Shown one piece after another: positions 1-9,599 of a stretch of DNA of 64,000 bases. The translations under genes and the position numbers were made by a program. The first letter of the stretch is position 1. Each line of letters begins with the position of its first letter. Below the pieces are notes generated by a model. That model had not been told where the DNA came from, searched no databases, and saw only the letters and a list, made by a program, of their open reading frames with translations. Source of the DNA: Rhipidocladum racemiflorum. Lineage: Eukaryota; Streptophyta; Magnoliopsida; Poales; Poaceae. The stretch spans positions 44,965,592 through 45,029,591 of the forward strand of contig CM070570.1 in NCBI GenBank assembly GCA_036346355.1. Reading direction: 5' to 3'.

Positions 1-313
1 CAATTTCAAATTTTCCACTTTCAAGTGCTTTAACAATAGTAGGAGCATGTGATTTGTGATAAGCACAAGAATCAAAACCTAAACCTTTGTTATGAGTATT
101 GACTTTTGATTGATCCAAGATCATGTTTAGGTTTTTCTTTCCTTTAGTGAAATGTTCTAATGACTTTTCCAAGTAATCAACTTTTCGAGAAAGAGTTAAA
201 CAATTATTACAGGGAACATCCACTTTTTCTTTTTGCTTGCGACAAGTTGAAGCATGAAAGAACCTCATGAGTAAGCAAAGCATCTGTCATTTGAGAAACC
301 CTAGCATTTGTAT
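1..313 (-). pseudogene. Copia gag fragment (element B), left half
   Basis: This stretch aligns closely, base for base with scattered substitutions, to 54279-54594 of the complete Copia element in this same window, i.e. the central coiled-coil/linker part of gag read on the minus strand. It ends exactly where CACTA-1 begins, and the alignment resumes at 13981, so it is one gag fragment split by a later insertion. The rest of this Copia copy (pol, 3' LTR) would lie left of the window. Inactive remnant. Confidence 0.88.
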
Positions 314-316
314 CAT
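314..316. other. 3-bp target duplication (CAT) of CACTA-1, left copy
   Basis: CAT directly precedes the CACTG terminus and the same CAT follows the other terminus at 13981-13983. Removing the element and one CAT gives an uninterrupted match to the gag sequence around 54594. Three-bp duplications are the rule for the CACTA superfamily. Confidence 0.9.
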
Positions 317-339
317 CACTGCTATAGAGAAGCACATTA

Positions 340-710
340 GTGGCGGTTCTAAACTGACATTAGTGGCGGTTTTTGAACCGCCACAGATTAAGCGCCACTA
401 ATATTCGGCGATTATCAGTGGCGGTTTTAGAACCGCCACAAATATTATTATCAGTGACGGTTTGTGGTCAAAACCGCCACTGATATTGCCATTATCAGTG
501 GCGGTTTGTGGTCAAAACCGCCACTGATATTGCCATTATCAGTGGCGGTTTGTGGGTAAAACCGCCACTGGTATTGCCTTTTCAGTGGCGGTTTGTGGGT
601 AAAACCGTAACTGTTATTGACTTATCAGTGGCGGTTTTAAAAGTAAAACCGGCACTGGTATTATTATCAGTGGCGGTTTGTGGATCAAACCGCCATTGAT
701 AATCCGTCGA
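340..710. repeat. 3' subterminal motif array of CACTA-1
   Basis: Repeated word TATCAGTGGCGGTTT and its complement AAACCGCCACTGATA occur in alternating orientation with short spacers, at least eight times. In the CACTA superfamily such arrays bind the element's own DNA-binding transposase product. Here several copies pair as near-perfect hairpins. Short open frames running through this array are artefacts of the repeat. Confidence 0.9.
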
Positions 711-729
711 TATAAAAAAATACGTATTT

Positions 730-771
730 TTGGCTAGCCTCAGAATTGCTAGCCATGCCCTCTGAAACAAG
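730..771 (-). other. Conserved 3'-UTR block shared with CACTA-3
   Basis: A 42-bp block with the inverted repeat GGCTAGC...GCTAGCC followed by ATGCCCTCTGAAACAAG lies just inside the array. Nearly the same block occurs at 20181-20222, also just inside an array. It likely belongs to the 3' untranslated or terminal region of the second CACTA gene. Between 772 and 974 no coding signal is recognised. Confidence 0.7.
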
Positions 772-974
772 ATACGTAAAGAACTATATAGCTATCGTGC
801 ATTCCATCCATTTCACCATTACACAGGAATTACAAAAGAACCACAAGATGATACATGCCGAAGGACAAAAACCAAACACTTAAATAATCGCTTGTGGAAT
901 CAAACGTTGCAAGCTAAACATATCCAAACCGCCACATGTTACCCTTTTACTGACAACAGCAAGGCGTGAGGTAC

Positions 975-1079
975 CTTTTGCTCTATATTATCCATTGACT
1001 CCTTGAGCCTGTCGATCTTCTTACATAATCTTAATAGGCTACATCCACCACCAACTACAACACCTTCCTCAATAGTTGC
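975..1079 (-). pseudogene. Captured exon: chloroplast chaperonin-60 beta
   Basis: Read on the minus strand, a 105-bp exon in phase 0 is bounded by a TTTCAG acceptor and a GTACCT donor. It encodes 35 residues including ATIEEGVVVGGGCSLLRL. That matches the conserved EEG-VVGGG block of GroEL/Cpn60, and the Cys plus LLRL ending matches the plastid beta subunit rather than mitochondrial Hsp60. Only this exon is present, so no chaperonin activity is possible. It sits in CACTA-1 between the second gene and the 3' array, in the same orientation as the element's genes, as expected for transduplicated host sequence. Confidence 0.78.
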
Positions 1080-1383
1080 CTGAAATATCCAAAGTTATTG
1101 TTAGGAAATAGAGCTTGTAGTTTACAAAACCATACAAAATCACATATGAAGAACAGCATGAATCTTTGAAATGCATTATTTTAATAGTCCATTCTAACAA
1201 AATATGGCTAGCAATGATCATGACAATATATCATGGACAGATATACAAGTCACACAACAATATATATACTCAAAACTGTGCACCTTCTCATATTTGTTGC
1301 AATTAAATTGAAAATAAATGGAACTATAATGTAGGAAGAGAAACATTGTTGGTTGGCAAATCTGAATGGAAGATATGTATTAC

Positions 1384-1602
1384 CTTCTTTAGCCTCAACA
1401 CTTTTTCCTTATTAAGGGTAGCTATAGTCCTATCAAGTTTTGACAGGATATCATTGTTAATGCTCTTGTGGTCCTTACCAATAGAGTCATCTAGACTGCT
1501 ATGAACTTGATCGATTATTGTGCTAACAAATTTCATCCCTAATACCATACAGAGATCTTGTACTGTACTTGCATGCTCAAGAACCTTCACCACCTATTTC
1601 TC
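1384..1602 (-). pseudogene. Captured exon: MAP65/Ase1 microtubule-bundling protein
   Basis: The minus-strand frame contains HASTVQDLCMVLGMKF, then SLDDSIGKDHKSI and LSKLDRTIATLNKEK, ending LRLKK at a GTAATA donor. MAP65 proteins have this order (V-DLC-VLGMDF, then P-LDDS-G--KSIS, then LSKL--T-A-L-E-K-LRL-KL) in the N-terminal half of the family. A TTGCAG acceptor lies upstream, but the first codons carry an in-frame TAG, so the fragment has decayed. Assignment is from motif memory, not a search. Confidence 0.75.
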
Positions 1603-1936
1603 TGCAATGTCCAGGAAAAGCATCTTATCATATTCATGAAACCAAAAACACAACAATCACCAACCACTAAACATTGTGATCCAAATTCATCGAGAGATTT
1701 CAAGCATTTTCAACAAGTATTGCCAAATGAATTTTCATCAACAATGAACCAATGACATCAAACGCATCTATTATTTTCATATCTTGAAGTAGGATCCATA
1801 AGGGATAAAATAATTGTAAGTTCCACTATAGTCGAATTTGAGAAACACAATAACATTAATGCAAAAATGCTGCGACTAAAAGGTTTTGCTCCGATAACCA
1901 TTTGGACATCTTGAAACTAGAAGTACCATATTACCC

Positions 1937-1985
1937 GGTCTACAGCCGCTTGTAAGGTCAGATGATCCCCCCATTCCCCAGACCT
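1937..1985 (-). pseudogene. Captured exon: OTU-type cysteine protease
   Basis: A 49-bp exon on the minus strand lies between a CCCTGCAG acceptor and a GTAATA donor and reads SGEWGDHLTLQAAVDR. Plant OTU deubiquitinases have the strongly conserved SGEWGDHVTLQAAAD in this position. It is short, so only this one motif supports it. It lies in line with the neighbouring captured exons and in the same orientation. Confidence 0.6.
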
Positions 1986-2219
1986 GCAGGGAGATACATA
2001 TGAAGCTATGAAGCTGTTGACACTACATTTTACTTTATAAGCATTTTTTGTATGATATAAACTTCCAAGTTATTAATATTGGGCAATAAAACAACAAAGC
2101 AGGACAAACTTTATGATTTTTTAATATAAACTTTATGATTTTTTTAGTATTGCAATAAAACAACAAATAAAAATAACTGTACTAATATGACATTGCACAA
2201 GAGAAAGTAATAACAGTAC

Positions 2220-2423
2220 CTTGTGAAAGCCATTTTGCTGATCATATGCCTCAACAGTTCCATAGTTATAACTACATTGAGTCAAAACATGTCAAAATTA
2301 CACTAACCAAGTGATTATAGTTTGATAATATGATAATTCGCAAGTAACTTTACCACATATTAAGTGCTGACCACAATCTAATGTGACGCCCAACAAGCAC
2401 TTCACTGTATCTTTCATATGCTA
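2220..2423 (-). pseudogene. Captured exon pair: Tudor-like domain fragment
   Basis: Two minus-strand exons join in frame. The first (about 2354-2423) follows a TATTAG acceptor and contains LVGRHIRLWSALNM, ending at a GTAAAG donor. The second (2220-2271) follows a TGTAG acceptor and reads YNYGTVEAYDQQNGFHK, ending at a GTACTG donor. The pattern VG--I--W--------Y-G-V--YD----H-- is that of the Tudor-like fold at the N-terminus of plant PDS5 or MSH6-type proteins. The donor family is not certain; the exon structure and phase compatibility are directly visible. Confidence 0.5.
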
Positions 2424-3041
2424 ATAGAGAACATATTAATTCACCAATTAAGTAACTCAAAAAAGAAATATGGCCAAAAGCACATGCAAACATAGGCCAA
2501 CATTGTGAGAACAGGTTAACAAAAATGTGCAAACAGGAATTGCTAGCCATGGCCACCCACATAATGCATGCTCTCATATCCATTTTGGATAGCTTTCGAA
2601 GTGAACTATAAGTGGCAACCCATTCAACACATTACAAATGATAAACCAACATTGATGGTCATCTTCGGGGAATTCAAAGATGAGCACCATCATCACTACA
2701 TCCTAACCACATTTACAGAGGGAGGCACACGATGGCGCTGATGCGAGGAGTTCGTGATGCGATGATGCAGGTGAAGGAGGAGTTCACGATGAGACGAGAG
2801 AATAATTATATCACAAAAACCAATCAGCATTACAACATTCGATGTAATAGATCGATAATTATATCACAAGCAAAACTATTATATCACACACATTGTAATA
2901 GATCGATAATAAATAAGATTAGTCATATTGACCAAAGAGAGTATCTTCTCGTTTCTAAAGTTTGTCATGCTCTAGTTTACAATTTACAAGTCCACATCCA
3001 AGACCTAGTATCTTCTCACACAATCTTAAGCCTACGAGCCT
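2424..3041. other. CACTA-1 interval without recognised genes
   Basis: Lies between the captured exons and the stop of the second CACTA gene. It holds a GATGATGCAGGTGAAGG-type purine-rich patch and a repeated TATATCACA / TAATAGATCGATAATTA phrase (about 2805-2915). No coding family recognised. Confidence 0.5.
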
Positions 3042-6000
3042 TTAGGGATTCTTTGGAGGCGAACGACGCTTAACAAAGACATGGAGCAATTGATCATTGT
3101 TGTCTTCATCATAAAACTCGCCCTTTTTGTTGATGACTTCCTTCATGAGGAAGTGCGAGCTGTCCCTGAATGGCTTGGATGTCAAGAGGATGTAGTCCTG
3201 TCGTAGGCAATTTGAGGCGCTACAAGTACGAAAAATAAATCTAAGAGTATATATAGAAATTGAGTGGTGCGAATAAATGTGTAATGTTAGCATGACAAAC
3301 CTCTACATCATTGTCTATTATTGTAGAAGATAAGATTTCGCGCATGTATTGGCACACGAAGTACCCACATAAATTTGTGCCTTGCGACTGCTTGTGACAC
3401 TACAAAAATTGAATAAACTAAAATGTCATGGAAGGAGTTATTTACTATGAAATGCGATATAAGAATATTTCTTGCGTGCGTCTGGGAAATTTAGTTCGAC
3501 TGAAAGGGATTTACGGAATGGGCGGTATCTCAAGCTCTTTGTACAATATCTTTTGAACGCCGCATTCATTACACTTAGCAGCTCTTCGTAGTCTTTTTAT
3601 CTTTGTCCATCGAATCCATGACCCGACAACTTGCTCTTTTCTCGGGGTCACTACTACAAGAATCCAGTGGAACCTACATATACATGTATGATGCTATAGT
3701 CATTAGCCCTAGGATAAGAGAAATGGCGAATTCAACAAGTGATTTAACTAGCCCGTTGAGAAACTTACTTAAAATTGTATGGAACAAGTATGAATTCCTT
3801 GTCTTGTAGTTTTAGCAACGCATACTGTATATGTATTCCTCAACCTCATTTGGTGCTCTTAAGATTTCGATCCGGCACACCGTTCTGGGTCGAGGAATCC
3901 CACCGGGCCCTTGGTTCTTCTCAATTCAATAGTCTCGTATCTAGATAAGGAAAAAGTTAGACAACACATTTATCGGTATTACGTGAATGTAAACCATGAT
4001 TTATATAGTAGACACTTACGATTGTCGCATCGCCATAAAAAGACACGTCGAGGGCGTCGTGATAGAACAAGTTGTGCAAGTTATCGAATTCTATCATGAA
4101 GTAGCCAACCCCTCATGGTGAAAATGTTCCTCTCCGTAAATGGCGTTGATCATCTTCGGAGTAAATGTTGATTGGATCGCATCATGTACCGATCATGTAG
4201 TCGCTGCATCATGAGTGTTAGGCTCTTCAACCGATTCGGTGACTAATGGCTTTCCAAGCTCGTATTTCAGCCTTCGTGATTATCTTGTACTTGAGATTTC
4301 GCTTTGCCCTTTCCTTTTCCTCGATGACATCATACTGCATTGCAGCCGCTGATCTAAGCGATATGGCTTGTCTAACGGGCCATTTCTTGGATCAGTGTTG
4401 TACCTTCGTCTTTTGAAGTGGTCACACTAAGCTTTTGATGTTGAGGCGCTGGTGACGAATGGGCTCCTAGAGCAGGCTCCTTTATAGTGGGCGCACTAGC
4501 CATTTGGCGCCAGGTGTTGGTGATGAATGGGCGAGTTGTACTGCAGGAGAGGTGGCGGTTGTCTGCGGAGAGAGTGGCGGTTCATGATCCAAGGCGATGT
4601 CACGCTTTACGCCCTTTGGATGAAAGTGTGAGCGGCACTTCCTAGAGTTGTGACCTCATCATTGCAAGGCATTTCAGTCCAACCTCAAGAAAGCTGTGGA
4701 AGCACCGTGTCCACTGGACCTTTGCATAACACTGGAGCTATCGGAGAGTTGTGCAAAACATCCCTTGTAGGTATGGATAAGCTATCCTGTAGCGACTGTA
4801 AAAATATGTTCATGACAGGCACATTGAGTGGCAGGGTGTGGGGTCTTGTATGTCGCCCACAGGATAATGCGTGTTATCCGGTTGTACCAATGGTGTGGGC
4901 CAGCGCAAGCGCTTTCTGGCGATTCGTAGAAATTTGGCGAGAAGCAGTGTTGTGTCCTTGCGATCGCTCATGGCTTCTTGTACTTTTGTTGAACTTGTTG
5001 TTCTATGGTGCTTTGTAATTCTTGAAGCATCTTTTGCTTCATCTCCTCCATAGCCCGTTCATACGCTCTTCTTTTCGCTCTCTTGCGACTCTGTCTGAGT
5101 CTCCGTGCTCGGGAAACCAATCTTCCAGGGAACCTTGACCCCTACGCCTCGTGTCCGACCAGGATGCTCTTTATTTCCCAAGGCTGCTGTTAGTTCGTCC
5201 TTCTCCCTATCTGCGTGAAAATTTCCTTGGGTGGACTCGGCGTGCAGCTCCTGAATTCGTTGGGAGATTGCTTCATCATCGTTGCTTTTGAATGATAAGC
5301 CCCCACTAGGCATGACAGATGCCCTTGCTAGCACATAATGCTTAACTCGGTCCGGTAGACCGTCAAGGGACTTGTGCGGTCGATCGGATTGCATACAATT
5401 CTTGCCTCTCCCAGTGAGGAATCTTACCCGCGTACCCACTCGTGCCTAGTCTGTGGGGGTGAGTGTTCATCCTTGCGATCTGGCGGTGGTCCTCACTGGA
5501 TTTTATTGCTGCTTCGTCTTGCTTCATCGCAATAAATTCATCCCAATATGGCTCTACTTTAGGATAATCTCTGATGGCTGACCGATTTTTCATCACATAT
5601 TGCGTATTCAGCTTGGACTTGAAGTTCCTCCATGCGACATCCATTGACATCAATGCATTGCGACGCACGAGCTCTTCAGCTCCTTCAGGGAATTCGAAAG
5701 TTTCTTTCAGCTCTGTCCATAGATCCATTTTGATGGCGTCGGGCACTTTGTGCCAATCCAAATAGGTGATTGGCACTTTATCCCTTGCGATGTACCCGCA
5801 TGTTGACCTATATTTTGCTGCTGTTTTTGCCGGTTTAACCGGGACTCCAGCATCTGAGACCTCTGAGATGGTATGCCGGCCTTCAGGCTTCTTAGTTTTC
5901 CCTCGGCCTCGACGTCTTGCAACGGGAGCATCAGCATCTCCGACAGCGAAGGAGGCTTCGGCACCTTCGAAGGTTGGATGGTCCAACAGGTATCTACTCG

Positions 6001-6175
6001 GGCTTGAGTTCGGGGACGGGTTGGAAGCATCCTCCAACCCAGGCTGGGCCTCAGGCTCCATAAGAACTACATTTCGAAAGTAAACATAGTCATTTCGAAG
6101 ATAATGTGAACAAGAGGTCTTATTGTGTAGAGAGATCAACCGATGTGATAAATAATGTTGAGAAATCCTAACCAA
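3042..6175 (-). pseudogene. CACTA-1 second gene: Transposase_24-like region + Ulp1/C48 peptidase (decayed)
   Basis: From the N-terminal side (6175 downward) there is an acidic leader and a basic RRRGRGKTKK patch. A globular region follows with LGTSGYAGKIPHW and, after a frameshift near 5400-5440, ELTAALGNKEHPGRTRG, the signature of the plant Transposase_24 family (PF03004). A Gln-rich coiled coil follows near 5000-5060 after another shift. The C-terminal third is a Ulp1-type peptidase: HWILVVVTP with the catalytic His near 3660, MDSMDKDK with the catalytic Asp near 3610, and GTNLCGYFVCQYMRE with the catalytic Cys near 3340. Introns with GT/AG borders separate these, for example about 3236-3300. 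The stop is at 3042. Frameshifts near 3590, 3625, 5050 and 5400 make it a pseudogene. The upstream promoter candidate is at about 8.5 kb. Confidence 0.8.
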
Positions 6176-8090
6176 CAGGTAAAACTACTCTGGCAGCTAT
6201 AGAAGGCAACTAAGACCGGACTAGGTAGGTTTACACGCTATGCGTCGGTAAAAAATATGTAGTTAAAAGCAAGGCGGCTAAGACCAGAATAGGTACATCC
6301 TTAAGAACAGCAATTTGATTAAAAGAGAAGAAGTCTTGTATTAATTAGAAGGTCTTATGGCCAAGTTCTTAAGCAATGAGGTAAGAAACAAGAATCTTGG
6401 TGTCCGAGCACCAAGAACTCCTCGAGGTCTACGCGCCTCGAGTCGCACCTATTGCTACTGAAGAACATGAACACCATAAGATGCAAATAAGAGAACAATA
6501 AAAACCCTAGTGTCCGAGCAGTGGGTTGATTATAGTCCCACGGGAGAGAATATAAGAGAACAATAAGAAGATTTGATTTTAGTATTTCTCTCAGATGTCG
6601 GGTTGCTTAATCAAAAGATTAGCCTTCCTCGCCACAAAGGCAACTAGATCATAGACTTAGTTGTGACAAGTACTTCTAGCAAAATTTGAAATTAGTTCTC
6701 AGTTTTGTCAACACGCTTTACCTCCTGTTATTGAGTTGCTTAGGACATACACAATCAAACTATATCATGCACTGACTTTAACAGAAAGATCAAAGCCTAT
6801 TCACAAAGCGACAAAAGTAACGAACTAGATAAGTAACAGATGAACTGAACTAAGTAATCAACACAACAACCAGTAAAGGAATTTGACAAAATACTAATAA
6901 CAAGTTAACTAATTTCAGACTTTGCTTATACTGTCACAACCTCGTCTCATTTAAGCCGACTCCTCACAGAGAATTACCCACAGTACCAACAATTCATCCA
7001 GAGCATACGAGTTAAGCAAATGTTCCAAAATTGGCATATTATTCTAGTCACCACGCAACAAGCAAAGAAAAATGAGACCATTTTCTTGCACAATGTGCTT
7101 TCAATAACAAAGTGACAGCCATATGTAGTGTTTTTAAAGAAGTGGTCCATTATGGTTTTGTTTTTAAAGAAGAGAGAAGATGTCAGATTAATTTGAAGCA
7201 TGAGCATATAAATAGTAAGCACAAGTATTACTCACTATTTCAGGATTTTACACATCAAACAGATTGAGCATATAAATATGTACATCAGTCCCTTAAATAC
7301 ATCTTATCAATCCCTATTTAGCCGTCGGGATCGAAGTACAATTCATCATAATGAATGGTATCAACAATATGAACTGCATGGAGTTTCCTTATGAAAGGGA
7401 CTGTATGGAGTATTATCAAAGTAGAAGGCTACCTCATATGGTTATATGGTTGACAAAGAAACCATTGTAATTGTGCAGATCATTCAGCAAAGTATGAAAC
7501 GCTAATCAATTTGCCGCTTAGTGTCTATTCAGTGCAATGTAATAAGTGTGCATGCAATGGATCTCATTCAACAGCTCTTAACATAGTTTCCTTACTTTGG
7601 CTGCATATAGTGTGTAGATTTGCTTGCATATAGTACTAACAAGGAATGGAAAGTCGGTATTTTCATCTAAAGTCTTTGCAATGTTTTCATAAGCGAGAAT
7701 TCAAGGTTTAGAGAGAACTACGAGGTTAATTTGAACTCTGTAGCATCCAAACTATAGCGACAAGGGTGGACCAATGGAGACAAATGTTATTGTAGCGCAA
7801 CACAAATCTCGAGAATTGAATATACAAGATAATTAATGTAAGACCATATTAGTCTGAATAGTGACTAGTGAGCATATTAGTTTCAACCAAAGAAGGTTCA
7901 CTAAAGAGCCAACGACTAATCAATCATAATTTTTCATTTGATGTCATCAAGACGAAGAGCATATGGAACAACGAGGTAACCAATCACTATTAATTTAACA
8001 TACATACATACTACTCCAATCCGGTATTATACGGTCTGCCATTTTCATTAATCTAATATATACTACTCCATTCCAGTCGGACGGGGGCTC
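6176..8090 (-). other. Leader/intron region of the second CACTA-1 gene
   Basis: AT-rich, no recognised coding motif. It lies between the GC-rich leader with TATA box (8095-8503) and the first recognisable coding exon. A segment around 6590-7010 (CTCAGATGTCGGGTTGC..., then GTCACAACCTCGTCTCA... and CCTCACAGAGAATTA) is clearly similar to 40890-41500, so part of it is repetitive outside this element. Confidence 0.55.
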
Positions 8091-8094
8091 ACCT

Positions 8095-8503
8095 TCAATG
8101 GCGGGGGCCAGTGGCGAAGTGGAGGCTTGAGGAAGGGCGGGGTGGCCAGGCGGGGCGAGGGCGGCTCAGGAGACCTTGTCTTTGGCGGGACGGCGCTCCA
8201 CCGAACGGCGGCGAGTCGAGGGGCACTGGGAGGAGGCAGGCGGGGAGAGCGAGGAGGGCGCGGGGGTGGCCGACGAAGGCGAGACGGGAGCGAGGCAGGG
8301 GCTGGAGCAGTGGCGGCGTCGAGGGCACCAGGAGGAGGCGGGAGTCACCGGGCGCGGGAGGGAGGCGGCGGGGTCACCGAGGCGAGGGAGGCGGCGGGGT
8401 CACCGGGCGAGGAGGGAGCGGCGGGAGTCGCCGGGCGCGGAAGGAGGCGGTAGGGTTCAAAGCTACTGGTGAGGTGACCACTTTGCCGTGGTTTATATAG
8501 GGG
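8095..8503 (-). promoter_or_regulatory. Internal promoter and GC-rich leader of CACTA-1 second gene
   Basis: On the minus strand the array 8507-8625 is followed by CCCCTATATAAACC (TATA box, 8490-8503) and then about 390 bp of Cys/Arg/Pro-rich GC sequence. The arrangement matches the 5' end at 13550 (array, CCCCTATATA, leader) and the element at 62969. Overlapping open frames on both strands here are low-complexity GC artefacts and are not annotated as proteins. Transcription start is inferred only. Confidence 0.55.
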
Positions 8504-8506
8504 ACA

Positions 8507-8625
8507 TATCGGTGGCGGTTGTTAATTAAAACCGCCACAGATAAGGTTTATCGATGGCGATTGTAATTAAAAACCGCCACAGATAAAATTATCGATGGCG
8601 GTTGTAATTAAAACCGCCACTAATA
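8507..8625. repeat. Internal third copy of the GTGGCGGTTT motif array
   Basis: Three hairpin-forming pairs of GGTGGCGGTTGTTAATT / AAAACCGCCAC type occur far inside the element, about 5.4 kb from the 5' end. They use the same core word as the terminal arrays. It sits directly upstream of the TATA box of the second gene. Confidence 0.85.
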
Positions 8626-8628
8626 CTA

Positions 8629-9508
8629 TTTTTCAGATTTCCTTCAATTATAAAGCCATGAATTCTTGTATTAGTGAACCTATCATATATATTAACTACT
8701 AATTATTCATAACTAATTTATCTATGCTATATAAATTTATATTCTTATGAAATTTGAACCCCTTATTAATATAAATTAATATAAAGCATATTTTTAAGAT
8801 TTCCTTCTATTAATATAAAGCCATGAATTCTTGTATTAGTGAACCTATCATATATATTAACTACTAATTATTCATAACTAATTTATCTAGGATATATAAA
8901 TTTATATTCTTATGAAATTTGAATCCCTGATTAATATAAATTAATATAAAGCATATTTTTAAGATTTCCTTCTATTAATATAAAGCCATGAATTAATGTA
9001 TTAGTGAACCTATCATATATATTAACTACTAATTATTCATAACTAATTTATCTAGGATATATAAATTTATATTCTTATGAAATTTGAATCACGATTAATA
9101 TAAATTAATATAAAGCATATTTTTAAGATTTCCTTCTATTAATATAAAGCCATGAATTAATGTATTAGTGAACCTATCATATATATTAACTACTAATTAT
9201 TCATAACTAATTTATCTATGCTATATAAATTTATATTCTTATGAAATTTGAACCCCTTATTAATATAAATTAATATAAAGCATATTTTTAAGATTTCCTT
9301 CTATTAATATAAAGCCATGAATTAATGTATTAGTGAACCTATCATATATATTAACTACTAATTATTCATAACTAATTTATCTAGGATATATAAATTTATA
9401 TTCTTATGAAATTTGAATCACGATTAATATAAATTAATATAAAGCATATTTTTCAGATTTCCTTCTATTAATATAAAGCCATGAATTAATATAAAGCATA
9501 TTTTTAAC
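8629..9508. repeat. AT-rich tandem repeat, unit about 164 bp, five copies plus partial
   Basis: Units begin TTTTTMAGATTTCCTT at 8629, 8791, 8956, 9120, 9285 and 9449. Each contains AAAGCCATGAATT, CATATATATTAACTACTAA and TTTATATTCTTATGAAATT. Two unit variants occur: CTATGC/ACCCCTTATT in copies 1 and 4, CTAGGA/ATCACGATT in copies 3 and 5. No coding potential. Confidence 0.92.
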
Positions 9509-9599
9509 AAAAAATGCCATTACTCCACATAAATGCATATTTACGACATTACATTTCCATTACCCCACATAAATACACACATTTTGCCATTACTCGTAG

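Noticed and set aside
8095..8500. Several overlapping Arg/Gly- or Pro/Ser-rich open frames on both strands
   Set aside because: All arise from a GAGGGAGGCGG-type GC-rich leader; no domain or conserved start, so treated as leader DNA.
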